NCBI RefSeq assembly: GCF_000515215.1
Contig: NZ_KI911557.1
Location: 2,661,741 to 2,725,740, forward strand
DNA: 64,000 nucleotides
DNA from: Methylomonas sp. 11b
GTDB lineage: Bacteria; Pseudomonadota; Gammaproteobacteria; Methylococcales; Methylomonadaceae
Reading direction: 5' to 3'
Below are positions 27,745-36,689 of the stretch, piece by piece; position 1 is the stretch's first letter; every line of letters starts with the position of its first letter. The position numbers and the translations under genes were made by a program. Below the pieces are notes generated by a model, which was given only the letters and a program-made list of their open reading frames with translations, was not told the DNA's origin and did not search any database.

Positions 27745-28212
27745 TTAGCCGTGCGCGGCGCCTTCTTTGATCTGTTGTTCCAACTTTTCGTGCGCGCGCT
27801 CCAGCTTGGCGAACACCCTTAAAATATCGGTGGCGGACAATATGCCTACCAGTTTGTCTTTTTCCACCACAGGTAAAGCGCCGACGCGGTGTTCCGCCAT
27901 CATTGCCGCTGCTTCCGACGCCGGAGTTTCCGGGGTAACGGTGTAAACGCCGCGGTGCATGATGTGCACGACTTTTTGCGAAACCACATGCAATTGACTG
28001 TTGTCCTTACTGGCCTCCACCGCATTGGAATTACTTTTTGGCCCCAGAGCCTTGTATAAATCCCGGTCGGAAACGATGCCGACCAATTTGCCTTTTTCAA
28101 CCACGGGCAGATGACGGATTTTTTCGTAATGGATCAAAAAGAACACGCGATCAATCAGATCGTGCGGTTCGACGGTAAATACCTTGGTAGTCATTAATTC
28201 TGCTACGCGCAT
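27745..28212 (-). CDS. CBS-domain-pair protein
   Basis: A 155-residue Bateman module without an effector domain. CBS1 (about 1-60: VAELMTTKVFTVEP, HLPVVEKGKLVGIVSDRDL) and CBS2 (about 80-140: MHRGVYTVTPETP, ALPVVEKDKLVGILSATDIL) are clear. Such proteins bind adenine nucleotides and act on unknown targets. The C-terminus is a charged helix. It is the last intact backbone gene before the mobile island. Confidence 0.9.
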   Translation of the reverse strand: MRVAELMTTKVFTVEPHDLIDRVFFLIHYEKIRHLPVVEKGKLVGIVSDRDLYKALGPKSNSNAVEASKDNSQLHVVSQKVVHIMHRGVYTVTPETPASEAAAMMAEHRVGALPVVEKDKLVGILSATDILRVFAKLERAHEKLEQQIKEGAAHG

Positions 28213-28378
28213 GATGATTCTCCAATAAAAATGTCTGTAAAAAAGTAAGTAAATTCTGACGCAATAGTGACACTATAGCCAGGCAAAATTTAGAAATATC
28301 GCATCGTCATGGATATGCACAGCCATTAAGTCGCGGAGAACAGGCCGTGAACCGTTAGCTCATGGAGTTTGAATGAAC

Positions 28379-28512
28379 TCAATAAATCGTCCCGCCTAAA
28401 TCCAGATAGGTCAGATAAAGCCGCATATCAAATTCCAATTGGTGATAGTCAGGTTCCATGTACTCGCATAATTTGTAAAACGCCTTGTTATGCTGTTTCT
28501 CGCGCAGATGCG
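28379..28512 (-). pseudogene. YgjP-like metallopeptidase gene, 3' part cut off by the island
   Basis: The C-terminal 44 codons of a gene whose 5' part lies at 44210-44579. It encodes HLREKQHNKAFYKLC and ends DLGGTIY. Joined directly to the 5' part it gives CTGG+CGCAT, restoring HELAHLREKQ in frame and a 504-bp reading frame (167 codons plus stop). The first 27 codons of the open frame that runs to 28594 belong to the island. Confidence 0.85.
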
Positions 28513-28518
28513 GCATTT

Positions 28519-28528
28519 TACTCTCAAC
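28519..28528 (+). repeat. Left terminal inverted repeat of the island
   Basis: TACTCTCAAC, matching TACTCACAAG at the right end in 8 of 10 positions when both are read inward. ATGGACA follows 20 bp further in at 28539-28545, and an ATGGACA/TGTCCAT inverted pair lies at 28588-28616; these are plausible recombinase-binding sites. Confidence 0.6.
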
Positions 28529-28749
28529 TTTAACGGCAATGGACAAAACTAATATCTTTATTATCAATAGGTTACAATTTTTAGCGGTGTCCATTAAAAA
28601 ATTGCAAATATGGACAGATAATCTCCCTAAATGCAGCCTCTATGTATTCGATACCATCCACAACCTTGCTACCAGAAAAAGCTACCAGCGCCCGAAATGG
28701 ATTTCCCTGCGCTTCAAGAAGACGGCTGATTGCCTTGTGGTAGCGGATA

Positions 28750-29069
28750 GGCTTTGTTGCATAAATCCATTCGCAAGCAAATTTCCCCTTACCCCAACCC
28801 GTAGGACAGACTTAGGGTAACCATGAGGCAGAACTGAATGGTGGCATCCGAGAATTTCTCTGCTCGTCCTCGCTTTCCACTGGCAAGTGCCAACCAATCC
28901 ATCTCTTTATCAATCCATAGCGGCAGGTCACCCCGTTGCTTCAAGGAGCGATTCTAGTCTCGCCAGTTGGTGATTCGGTATTTCGCGGATTGTGGCTTTG
29001 GCATCCGAGGCGCTAGGTTAACAATTTGACCTTAACATGGGGTTGCCATCGGATTTATGCAACAAAGCC
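28750..29069 (-). mobile_element. Internally deleted IS5-family element
   Basis: A 320-bp unit bounded by perfect 18-bp inverted repeats: GGCTTTGTTGCATAAATC at 28750-28767 and its complement at 29052-29069. The minus strand encodes degenerate pieces of an IS5-type transposase N-terminus (SLKQRGDLPLWIDKEMDWL, then SGKRGRAEKFSDATIQFCL) with a stop codon, and lacks the DDE domain. It can move only if a full transposase is supplied in trans. No clear target duplication is visible. Confidence 0.8.
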
Positions 29070-29266
29070 CAGAGCTCATACATGATCTATAATTTATAAG
29101 GTTCGAAAAAGCGCCCGCAAAGAATTAATGTGCTGAAAAACCTATATTTATAAGAAAAACATTTTTAATTCAAAATGATTTAAATATCCAAAAATCATAA
29201 TTTTTCAACCTAATGTCTGAATAGAGCAAAAACAAAAAAATGGAAATCTAGATATGAAGGCAAAAA

Positions 29267-30427
29267 ATGCTTGATACCGTACAACCGCGTGAACAAAATG
29301 GTAGGGATTCTTTTAGTCGCTACAGAGCTCAAGTTCGTTCGGCAGCTATAGCTTCTTTATCAATCTTAGAGGGTGGTAACATTGATAGGGTTTATTGTGA
29401 TTTTCATGACGATTTTGTTATTCGAATGAAAACACCTGAAGGATATTGCTATATTTTTTATCAAGTTAAGACAAAGGGTAAACAAAATCATCTGTGGACA
29501 CTTAATGAAGTTTTTGGATTAAAGACTAGAAAAAAAGATCAACGCAGCCAAACCTCTGATGATATTAAGAATAGCTTTGCTGGCAAGTTACTACTTCATA
29601 CTATTGCTTTTCATGAGTTTTGCGATGCTGTTGTTTTCCAAACCAATGTTAATAGTGATGATGACATAGAAAATCTTCTCGAAGACATTAAGGCCAAAAA
29701 ATTTGAAAATATTTTTTCGAAAACATTGATTGATAATTTTAATCTTTGCTATGAAACAGAGCTTACGGAAGAAGATGTTAAAGATAGAATAGCGAAATTT
29801 CGCATTGAAGCAGATGTTCAATATCTAAAACAGGTAGATGATAATTTTGAACCTTTAGCCAGGAACAAGATTTATACATTCAGTGAAGTAGATCTAGAAT
29901 ACGCTGAAGCAAAAGAAATATTATTAAAACTATTGAATCTTGTTGAAAGTAAATCCAGCGGAGTTATTAAAGAAATCACATTTGAATCTGTGGAAAGGCT
30001 TTCAGGAATATCAATAGACGACTTACTCTCTATTTTAAGCATATCTAAAGATGCATATAATAGCCTGATTGATGGCGGCGACACCAAAGCTATAAAAAAC
30101 GCCTCAATCATACAAAGAACTTTATTAGCATCAGGGGCAAATAATGAAGCTATAGAATATTGCTCGCGATGCAAAACAAAATGGGATATATGGCTTAGGA
30201 ATAACAGGCATGTTTTAGCAGAAATGGATTTGAATGCAATAATTAGTGAGGTCAGAAGAGTATTGGTTAATGAAAATAATCATGGAAGTGCAATAAGCTT
30301 ATTTTCATTAAAAATTCCTATCAAAAACTTAATTTTAAAGTTAAGTGAAAACAAAATCTTATACGACCTAAATGAAGATCTTGTTTTGGGTGGTGTTTTT
30401 TCAGAGTTAGTGAAAGGAAAGTCATGA
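29267..30427 (+). CDS. lmuA: Lamassu LmuA, Cap4/DUF4297-type dsDNA nuclease
   Basis: Effector nuclease of a Lamassu anti-phage system, 386 residues. The N-terminal DUF4297 domain (about 1-200) shows the PD-(D/E)xK pattern: conserved RDSFSRYRAQVRSAAIASL, an acidic strand with YCDFHDDFVIRM, and the Q-x-K strand FYQVKTKGKQNHLW. The C-terminal half is helical. Known Lamassu complexes hold LmuA inactive on an LmuB dimer with LmuC until phage DNA is sensed. Its TGA overlaps the ATG of the next gene (ATGA), and the whole operon is AT-rich, unlike the chromosome. Confidence 0.85.
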   Translation: MLDTVQPREQNGRDSFSRYRAQVRSAAIASLSILEGGNIDRVYCDFHDDFVIRMKTPEGYCYIFYQVKTKGKQNHLWTLNEVFGLKTRKKDQRSQTSDDIKNSFAGKLLLHTIAFHEFCDAVVFQTNVNSDDDIENLLEDIKAKKFENIFSKTLIDNFNLCYETELTEEDVKDRIAKFRIEADVQYLKQVDDNFEPLARNKIYTFSEVDLEYAEAKEILLKLLNLVESKSSGVIKEITFESVERLSGISIDDLLSILSISKDAYNSLIDGGDTKAIKNASIIQRTLLASGANNEAIEYCSRCKTKWDIWLRNNRHVLAEMDLNAIISEVRRVLVNENNHGSAISLFSLKIPIKNLILKLSENKILYDLNEDLVLGGVFSELVKGKS

Positions 30428-30903
30428 ATTTCGATGATTTTTTTGAAAAAATAGAGCTATCCGATATATCAATTAATGTTTCCTTTGTCAGTGAAAAAAG
30501 GAACAGATTACTAGAAAATGAAGCTCTGTTTCAGTTGCCTTTAATTTGCCTGATTATTTTAATGATGGCCAAAGACAAAAGAAAACCTCGAGTTGCTGAA
30601 ATAGGACAATTGGTTGGTGAAAGCATCGAATCAAGCATGTTAGGATTTAAAGGTTCTGCGCAACATATTGGATGGTCAGCCAATTTAAGAGTGAGAACTG
30701 TAAACGCGCTAAGTTTTTTAGAGCATACAAATTTAGTAGAAGTTAATAATAGAAAAAGCCGAATCAAGATTACTGACTTAGGAAAAAAAGTAATCAACAG
30801 AGCGTTGGAATTAGAGAATGATTTATCTTATAACTTAGCGCAAATCTCGCGGGCCTATAGAAATATTTGCATTTCAAAACAATTGGATATGGAACTCGAA
30901 TGA
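30424..30903 (+). CDS. lmuC: Lamassu LmuC / ABC-three-component middle protein
   Basis: A 159-residue protein between the nuclease and SMC genes, with ATGA overlaps at both ends. It has a hydrophobic helix (PLICLIILMMAKDKRKPR) followed by a winged-helix-like end (ALSFLEHTNLVEVNN, then SRIKITDLGKKVI). Size, order and fold match the LmuC/ABC-3C middle component that bridges LmuA and LmuB. The assignment rests mainly on context. Confidence 0.75.
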   Translation: MNFDDFFEKIELSDISINVSFVSEKRNRLLENEALFQLPLICLIILMMAKDKRKPRVAEIGQLVGESIESSMLGFKGSAQHIGWSANLRVRTVNALSFLEHTNLVEVNNRKSRIKITDLGKKVINRALELENDLSYNLAQISRAYRNICISKQLDMELE

Positions 30904-32658
30904 AATTAGTTAGCCTGCAAATATTTCCATCTGGTCAGTTTGGCTGGAAGTCTGACTTGCTTACATTTGGGAAAGATATTACCCAATTGTATGGCCCAAA
31001 CGGATGCGGGAAAACGCCTCTAGTGCAGACAATAACTTATTGTTTAGGATATCCAAGTATTTTTAGAAACGATATATATGATCATTGTAATTACGCGATA
31101 TTGATGGTAGACACACCAAAAGGCATTCTTAAGATAAAAAGAGTCTACAGCAAAGATGTTGATATTGAAGTAACAGATCCAAACAATAACATACAGCGAT
31201 TCTTTGATGAAAAAGAATATTCATTATTTTTTGTTCGATTGGTTAGGCTTTGAAGTAAGTAATTTAGTAGCAACTGACAATAAACTTAGCCTGCCATATC
31301 TTTCTACATTGCTTCCAATTTTTTATCTTGATCAAGATGCTGGATATAGCGATATCTATGCACCACCTAAAAAATTCATTAAAGACCAGTTTTCCGAAAT
31401 GATTAGGATGGCCATTGGTCTGCCTGAGAAAAATTCATTTGATGCGAAAAAGGAACAATTCAAAGCAAAAGAAAAGTTAGACTCCCTTGATAGGCAAGTT
31501 GAGTCTAATGCAAGACAAATAGAGCTGGCTAAACAAAATGTAGCGGCGATCTCCAAAACATCAAAAGAATTAAATGAGGAAATCCATGTTATTGAATCTG
31601 ATATATATCGATTAAAAGATACAGGCGCTAATCATGATGACTCAATAAATGTACTTGATCGATTGATCTCAAAAAACATTGAGGCCATCAGAGATGTTTC
31701 CAGCGAATTTAATGAAATATCTAAACGAATGCAAAGTGTGTCTAGAATCATTCATGAAATCAATACTGAAGTAGAAGCTCTGAACCTAAACGAAGAAGCA
31801 AAACGTGTTTTTTTGTCGTTTAAAGAAATATGTAGCGCTAGTCATTGCCAGTTATTTTCATTCAGTTCGGAGTCTTACAGCAAAAACCTATTGTACTTAA
31901 AGGATCAAATTAAAGATTTGGAGAGAAATTCAGAAATTGACAAAATCAAATCTGAACAGCTATTAAACCAAAAGCTAATTCTTGAAAACGGGTTGCAATT
32001 ATTAGTTGAAGAAAGAAACTCAGCTTTACAAAAAAGTGAAATTTCTGTGCTAGTTGATACGATCTCTGAGCTCAAAAATCAAATTTTCTCATTGCAAAGT
32101 CAATGTGCGGATATTGATAAAGTTGAATTCTTAGAGAAAAAGCATGTCGAAATTTTATCTGATAGAAATAGAGCTTTAGATAAATACGAGTCTTTTTCGA
32201 AACTCAGATCATCAATTCCAGAATTGGTCAGGGCTAGGGCTGACATGAGACAGTACTATTTAAACTGGTTGGATATCTTGCTAACAAAAAATATTAGCAG
32301 GGATATTACTTTTAAGGATGACTTTACGCCAGTATTAGGTAACGAAACAATTTCACAACTAAAAGGAAGCACTAGAACAAGAGCTGTTCTAGCTTACCAT
32401 GCCGCCATTTTAGAGTTAATCTTAAGTGATTCCAGGCCCCACTTTCGATTCATGATTTTAGATACGCCAAAACAACATGAAATTCATAATGATGATCTGG
32501 ATCATTATTTGAAAGAGCTGAAATCACTATGCCAAAAATTAAATTTACAGATTATATTTTCTACCACCGAATATCATTATGTTGGTGATGAAAATGATAA
32601 GGAATGGAATCCATTATATCCTGGAGAAAAACAAAACATGTTTCTTTCAATGGCTTAA
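30900..32658 (+). pseudogene. lmuB: Lamassu LmuB, SMC-type ATPase, frameshifted in a T6 tract
   Basis: Sensor ATPase of Lamassu. The first frame (30900-31253) holds the Walker A motif GPNGCGKT and reads to EYSLF, then stops early. The other frame resumes with FDWLGFEVSNLV, a long coiled coil (about residues 190-480) and an ABC head with STRTRAVLAYHAAI and the Walker B MILDTPKQHE. Dropping one T from the run at 31227-31232 joins them as one 585-residue protein. Everything downstream is open. The shift may be a real inactivating or phase-variable change, a programmed slip, or a sequencing error at the homopolymer. Confidence 0.85.
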
Positions 32659-32760
32659 GGAACCTCTGATTAATTCGCAACCTAGAATTTTTGCATCAAT
32701 TAAATCAGTCACTTGCACATTTGATGCCTTGAAAAACTGAATTAATCAGAGGTTCCTTAA
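32655..32760. mobile_element. 106-bp MITE with perfect 22-bp inverted repeats
   Basis: The ends 32655-32676 and 32739-32760 are perfect inverted repeats of 22 bp beginning TTAAGGAACCTCTGATTAA. The 62-bp inside has no coding capacity. The left end supplies the TAA stop of lmuB. It separates the convergent Lamassu operon and retron and could also act as a bidirectional terminator. Target duplication, if any, would be within the terminal TTAA. Confidence 0.75.
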
Positions 32761-32767
32761 TATAAAA

Positions 32768-33709
32768 TTATTGTTTCCTAATTTTAAGGATATTATCTAT
32801 TTTCTCGGAGCTATATTTTGATCGCATTCTTTCTAAAAACTGAGGTTCCGAATCATTAGCGAACCCAAGCAGTCCTTGCAATCTGTAAACCTCGTCATTC
32901 GGAAGTGCGCCTAGAGAGAAACTATGAATCAAGCTACTTATTTCTCGTTTTCTCTTTCTTCCAATAGATACGTTTTTATTATTATCAATAATTAGACCCG
33001 TTATTCTTATTTGGCTTTTTTTTGATAAGTGCACGGTTTTTTTAGAGTTAATTATTAATCTTGGGTATTCAATAGCTCGAATAATAGATCTAATATTTTT
33101 CTCTATATTTTTTGTTGATTCTTTTTCGTTTGTTGAAAATGTAAGATCATCTGCGTATCTTGTGTATGTAATATTATTTTGACAACACCACGAATACAGC
33201 AGAGTGTCAAAGTCGAACAAAACGGTATTGGAGATAATCGGTGAGCTTGGGGCGCCAATGGTAAGAAAAAGCTTTCCAGATCTCTTGTTTTTCTTACATG
33301 ATATCCTTGCAATATCCATGATCTCTTCATAAGAGTATTTATCGGATAAATATTTATTTAAATGCGCTATTAGGTCATCAGATCTTATAGAAGTAAAAAA
33401 ATCTTTAAAATCAAATTTCGCAAAATACTTGTTATTTTTGTGAATAGACGCGTTTTTCTTGATGCTAGATCCAGCTCTATACGCTGTTACAGACTGATGA
33501 ATTGGTAGTTTTGAAAAAACATTTTCCACTAACCATCTCTGGATGAATTTTGTCTCTTTTGCGGGCTGCGAAATAATTCTTTTTCCACCGCTTTTCTTGT
33601 TAATTGAATATGTTTTATAAGCATATGGTGACCGCGTAATAATCCTGTTAATCTGCAGGTCACTTATTCCTAGTGAACCTGTTATTTCTCGCCTCAAATT
33701 AGTGCTCAT
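32768..33709 (-). CDS. ret: Retron reverse transcriptase
   Basis: A 313-residue RT. The palm motifs are intact: FAKFDFKDFFTSI (first Asp) and TYTRYADDLTFS with the catalytic YADD. The N-terminal SGGKRIISQPAKETKFIQRW and the SVTAYRAGSSIKKNASIHKN region, plus ITGLIIDNN (the VTG-like element) and a C-terminal thumb, are characteristic of retron RTs. It would copy the msd part of the adjacent RNA into msDNA. The start overlaps the stop of the effector gene. Length is close to the 320 residues of Ec86 RT. No protease or other domain is fused. Confidence 0.93.
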   Translation of the reverse strand: MSTNLRREITGSLGISDLQINRIITRSPYAYKTYSINKKSGGKRIISQPAKETKFIQRWLVENVFSKLPIHQSVTAYRAGSSIKKNASIHKNNKYFAKFDFKDFFTSIRSDDLIAHLNKYLSDKYSYEEIMDIARISCKKNKRSGKLFLTIGAPSSPIISNTVLFDFDTLLYSWCCQNNITYTRYADDLTFSTNEKESTKNIEKNIRSIIRAIEYPRLIINSKKTVHLSKKSQIRITGLIIDNNKNVSIGRKRKREISSLIHSFSLGALPNDEVYRLQGLLGFANDSEPQFLERMRSKYSSEKIDNILKIRKQ

Positions 33710-34662
33710 TAGCCACTGACTCCTAGAACTTGCTTAATAACTCTAAGTCGATGTCGGTGCTTTAAATTTTCGCTATTGTAATAATCTATACATTCGACCG
33801 AAATCCTGAATGTATCTGGATAATCACCATTATTTAGACAGATCCTTAACCTATGATACCCCTGACTGCTATGCAAATAAAAAATTGAGTCACTATAATG
33901 TTTTTTTATGATTATTCGAAATCTTTCTAAAAGAAATAATTTTGATTTCAATTGCTCTTTTGTTATTGAAATACCAATTAAAATTAAATAATCAAACACC
34001 TCATGCTCTTTTAGCGCAGCGAAATACTTAATAATTTCACATATTAAAACAAATATATGCGCTGATTTCTCAAACCTTAATACTTCTGATTTTTTTTGTT
34101 TATCCAGTTCCTTTTCTATATCAACTATAACATCACAAACCACTTCATCAGTTATAGAATGAGGGCATCTTATTTCCCATGGGTAGCTTTTTACGCCGGA
34201 TTCGTTGCGCTCAGAAATACACCTTAGTATCCCTAGGTTTATAAAGGACTTCTCATTATCAAATTCACTTGACCTTATTGCGATTACCCTTTTATTGACA
34301 TCAACTATTTGAGTAAAGGCCCCTAATTCGACTAATGAACCAGCACTTTCAAGAATAATAACTACAAGAGAGCATATATTGGCCAAATCAGTTTCAAACG
34401 CCAACAAATCTTTAAATATTCCATCGGAATCCCATGACGAAATCTCTTCCGGTCTAAAAATTTCATATTTAGCATGCGAACGACTAATTGCATCTCGAAG
34501 AGACTTTACAGGTGGATCTGGATCATCTGGATTATTTTTGGGGGGCGCAACTTGACCTCCGCAAAGAAGTACGATCGGAGTTTCTGAAAACTCGACCCTA
34601 CTCTTCGAGAAGTCGATAGTGGACAGCAGTTTCGCTCTGAAATCTGAAGAATCTTCTTGCAT
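33709..34662 (-). CDS. Retron effector, nucleoside deoxyribosyltransferase-like (St85/Ec86 type)
   Basis: A 317-residue protein between the retron RNA and the RT, the order of Retron-Eco1 (Ec86) systems. The N-terminal Rossmann-like half (about 25-185) has PIVLLCGGQVAPP, ICSLVVIILESAGSLVELGAF with the conserved Glu, and KRVIAIRSS, matching deoxyribosyltransferase/N-glycosidase effectors. The C-terminal part (about 200-317) is a helical, probably winged-helix, DNA-binding domain. Family knowledge: the toxin is held by RT-msDNA and released on phage attack. The start codon lies eight bases after the a2 end of the RNA. Confidence 0.85.
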   Translation of the reverse strand: MQEDSSDFRAKLLSTIDFSKSRVEFSETPIVLLCGGQVAPPKNNPDDPDPPVKSLRDAISRSHAKYEIFRPEEISSWDSDGIFKDLLAFETDLANICSLVVIILESAGSLVELGAFTQIVDVNKRVIAIRSSEFDNEKSFINLGILRCISERNESGVKSYPWEIRCPHSITDEVVCDVIVDIEKELDKQKKSEVLRFEKSAHIFVLICEIIKYFAALKEHEVFDYLILIGISITKEQLKSKLFLLERFRIIIKKHYSDSIFYLHSSQGYHRLRICLNNGDYPDTFRISVECIDYYNSENLKHRHRLRVIKQVLGVSG

Positions 34663-34669
34663 GAAAATT

Positions 34670-34834
34670 GTTCTTTACCAAGATCAACCGCAGATACACT
34701 CTGTGGACCGGAGTGCAAACGGAGGGCCGCAGAGTGTATCTGCGGAATAAGTCCAAGCAATTCTAAAGAGTCTGGCTAAACGCCCGACTAAGCTAAGTAT
34801 GTTTATACTTTTAAGCTTTATTCGCGTAAAGAAC
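34670..34834 (-). ncRNA. Retron msr-msd RNA
   Basis: On the minus strand, a1 GTTCTTTAC (34826-34834) and a2 GTAAAGAAC (34670-34678) are perfectly complementary. Between them are two msr hairpins (AAGTAT/ATACTT and GTCGGGC/GCCAGAC) and a long msd hairpin (34688-34745), in which CCGCAGATACACTCTG pairs fully with CAGAGTGTATCTGCGG around a loop of about 20-26 bases. This is the full retron architecture of about 165 nt. The branching G is not pinned down but should lie just after a1, near AAAGC. Confidence 0.85.
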
Positions 34835-34840
34835 CTATTA

Positions 34841-34870
34841 ATTATCGATTGTTGGCTTTTATTTTGTCAA
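34841..34870 (-). promoter_or_regulatory. Sigma-70 promoter of the retron
   Basis: On the minus strand TTGACA (complement 34865-34870) and GATAAT (complement 34841-34846) are 18 bp apart. Transcription would start about seven bases later, right at the a1 segment, so the promoter fits the RNA exactly. Confidence 0.8.
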
Positions 34871-35206
34871 TGAATTTATGGTGAGGGGCGTAGGGAGGAT
34901 GGCGATTCGCTTATCCTCCTTACACTTTCGTGGCCTATATGTCGAATTTAAATTTCTAACCGGACATTCAAAATAAATATACCATCTTATGTATTGGGTC
35001 GGTTTTTGTCTGTCAACCAACCTTTATTTTACTCAGTGCCTGTGCCCGCTTTTGTTAATTTCAATGAGTGTGCAACAAGAAAAACAGGAGCTGTGCAATT
35101 CATACAGTCTTTGGTGTGCAAGTAACATGCAATTTTGCACGCAATTAACATTAAACGTTTTTCCGGTAGCGGCACATTCGAATTGACCGTTGAGCTGTAC
35201 TAAAAA

Positions 35207-35790
35207 ATGCTGCCGCAAATCTTCCTCACCCATTCCTTTGAATGCACAACTCGCGCCATTGCGCGAATTCTTCAACGCCCAGCCAGTACCATTAGTCGAG
35301 AACTGCGTCGTAATAGCAAGGCTGATCACTACGGTAGTGCCCAAGCGCAGCAAGCCCGTCAGCATCGACGGCGACAATCACGACCACGACACAATCTGCA
35401 TGCCGATAGCGTATTGTTTGGCGTTGTTCAGCATTTCCTTCGGCAAGGCTGGTCGCCCAAGCAAATTGGCCGCGCTTTACCCCAAAGGCCATGAGTGTCG
35501 CTTGTCACACGAAACCATCTACAACTGCATCTACGCCCAACCGGTCGGCGAACTAAAGCGCGACCTGATTGCCTACCTACGCCAGGCTAAAAACAAACAG
35601 CTGCCGCGTAGCAAGGGGCAAGATCGTCACGGCCAGATACCAGACATGCTCAGCATCCACCTGCGACCACCCGAAATCGAAGACCGCCAGTTTCCGGGGC
35701 ATTGGGAAGGCGATCTCATCAAAGGCGCTGGCAATGCCAGTGCCGTCGGCACCTTGGTGGAACGGTATGACCAAAAATCAAGGTTGAGAA
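35207..35790 (+). pseudogene. IS30-family transposase remnant
   Basis: Two frames make up the remains. The first (35207 to about 35475) has the IS30 HTH region (ARILQRPASTISRELRRNSK) and QGWSPKQIGRAL. The other frame (about 35475-35790) continues with HECRLSHETIYNCIYAQPVGELK and HWEGDLIKGAGNASAVGTLVER, containing the first catalytic Asp. A frameshift lies near 35475 and the remaining DDE domain is missing, so it is inactive. No inverted repeat pair was found. The sequence is more GC-rich than the rest of the island. The 370 bp upstream (34835-35206) hold only the retron promoter. Confidence 0.8.
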
Positions 35791-35888
35791 AAATTGGTGA
35801 CGATCCGATGGTTAAGTAGGATTGTATCGATCAAATCCAGGACAAATTGCTTACAATACTAATTTAATCTCCAGAATCGAACGCAAGC

Positions 35889-36224
35889 ATGGCAAACCAA
35901 TATGACTTAGCCAAAACCAGACTTTGCGCCGCAGTGGTATTAGCTCGATTTAATGATAATCCGGCAAAAATCAAAGAATCGGATGATGCGCTTAAATCAG
36001 TGCTCGGCACTGGTTGGTCGGAGACCGCAGCGTTTCAATTTATGTCTGGCAAGAAAGCCAAGGCTGCACTTGATTACGGAACAAAGGATGAGCAAGTGCT
36101 CTTGCTTGCCGCCCATCAGATTGCAAAACACCTATGTAACATCACTGGGCTAGGTGCTGTAAGCCAACTTAGCGATGTTGATCGTTTAGAGCTGGAAGCA
36201 TTGATCTCAGCAAAACAGCACTAA
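35889..36224 (+). CDS. Unknown 111-residue island protein
   Basis: Not recognised. A soluble, helical, alanine/leucine-rich protein starting MANQYDLAKTRLC and ending LEALISAKQH, without signal or membrane segment. It stands alone between IS30 and IS3 debris in the defence island. Just after its stop, CTAACAAC and a later AACTCAGCGCGTTTA recall a degraded integron attC site, but pairing is poor. Function cannot be inferred. 36225-36689 shows no other gene. Confidence 0.5.
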   Translation: MANQYDLAKTRLCAAVVLARFNDNPAKIKESDDALKSVLGTGWSETAAFQFMSGKKAKAALDYGTKDEQVLLLAAHQIAKHLCNITGLGAVSQLSDVDRLELEALISAKQH

Positions 36225-36689
36225 CAACATTTATAAGCGGCTAAAAACACAACTCAGCGCGTTTACTTTAGATCTAGTCCACTTCAGCATATAACGCTTT
36301 TTTATCAACAGTAGTAGAACGGTAGTTGACTGACCTGAAAGCTGCCGCCGACGAAGGTTGAAGCGTGGTTAACCTTGTATGAGCGATTAACACTGCGAGG
36401 TTATCGGTTAGCGACCGGCGAAAGGAGCGAGTAAGGGTGAAATTTCCTACATTTGGCGCCATCGTGCAATCTAAGCGTATGGAATTGAGTTGATTCCATA
36501 CATAAGGGATGTACGTTCAAGAATTATCAAAAACGCCCGCCGATGAGTTCATTTCTGGGTAAAGCCAAGTGCAATATCCTAGATTCTCCGACACAAGGCC
36601 AAGGGTACGGGGTTGTCTTCACCATAACCAGCAAAAACCGAAGAACAATATGGTGGGCTTTAGCACAATTTCTGCCCAGAAAATTCTGC

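Noticed and set aside
28511..28620. TGTCCAT/ATGGACA inverted pair as a terminator.
   Set aside because: Arms are only seven bases, there is no T tract, and the motif recurs near the other end of the island, so a recombinase-binding site is a better explanation.
28682..28897. Minus-strand frame of 71 codons in the island.
   Set aside because: It is a shifted frame of the deleted IS5-family transposase, not a gene.
34985..35190. Short frame of 65 codons on the plus strand upstream of IS30 debris.
   Set aside because: No ribosome site, no domain pattern, and overlapping equally long frame on the other strand.
36225..36300. Possible integron attC site after the unknown island gene.
   Set aside because: The R'' box CTAACAA is present but the partner GTTTA does not pair properly and no integrase or further cassette is present; kept only as a note.
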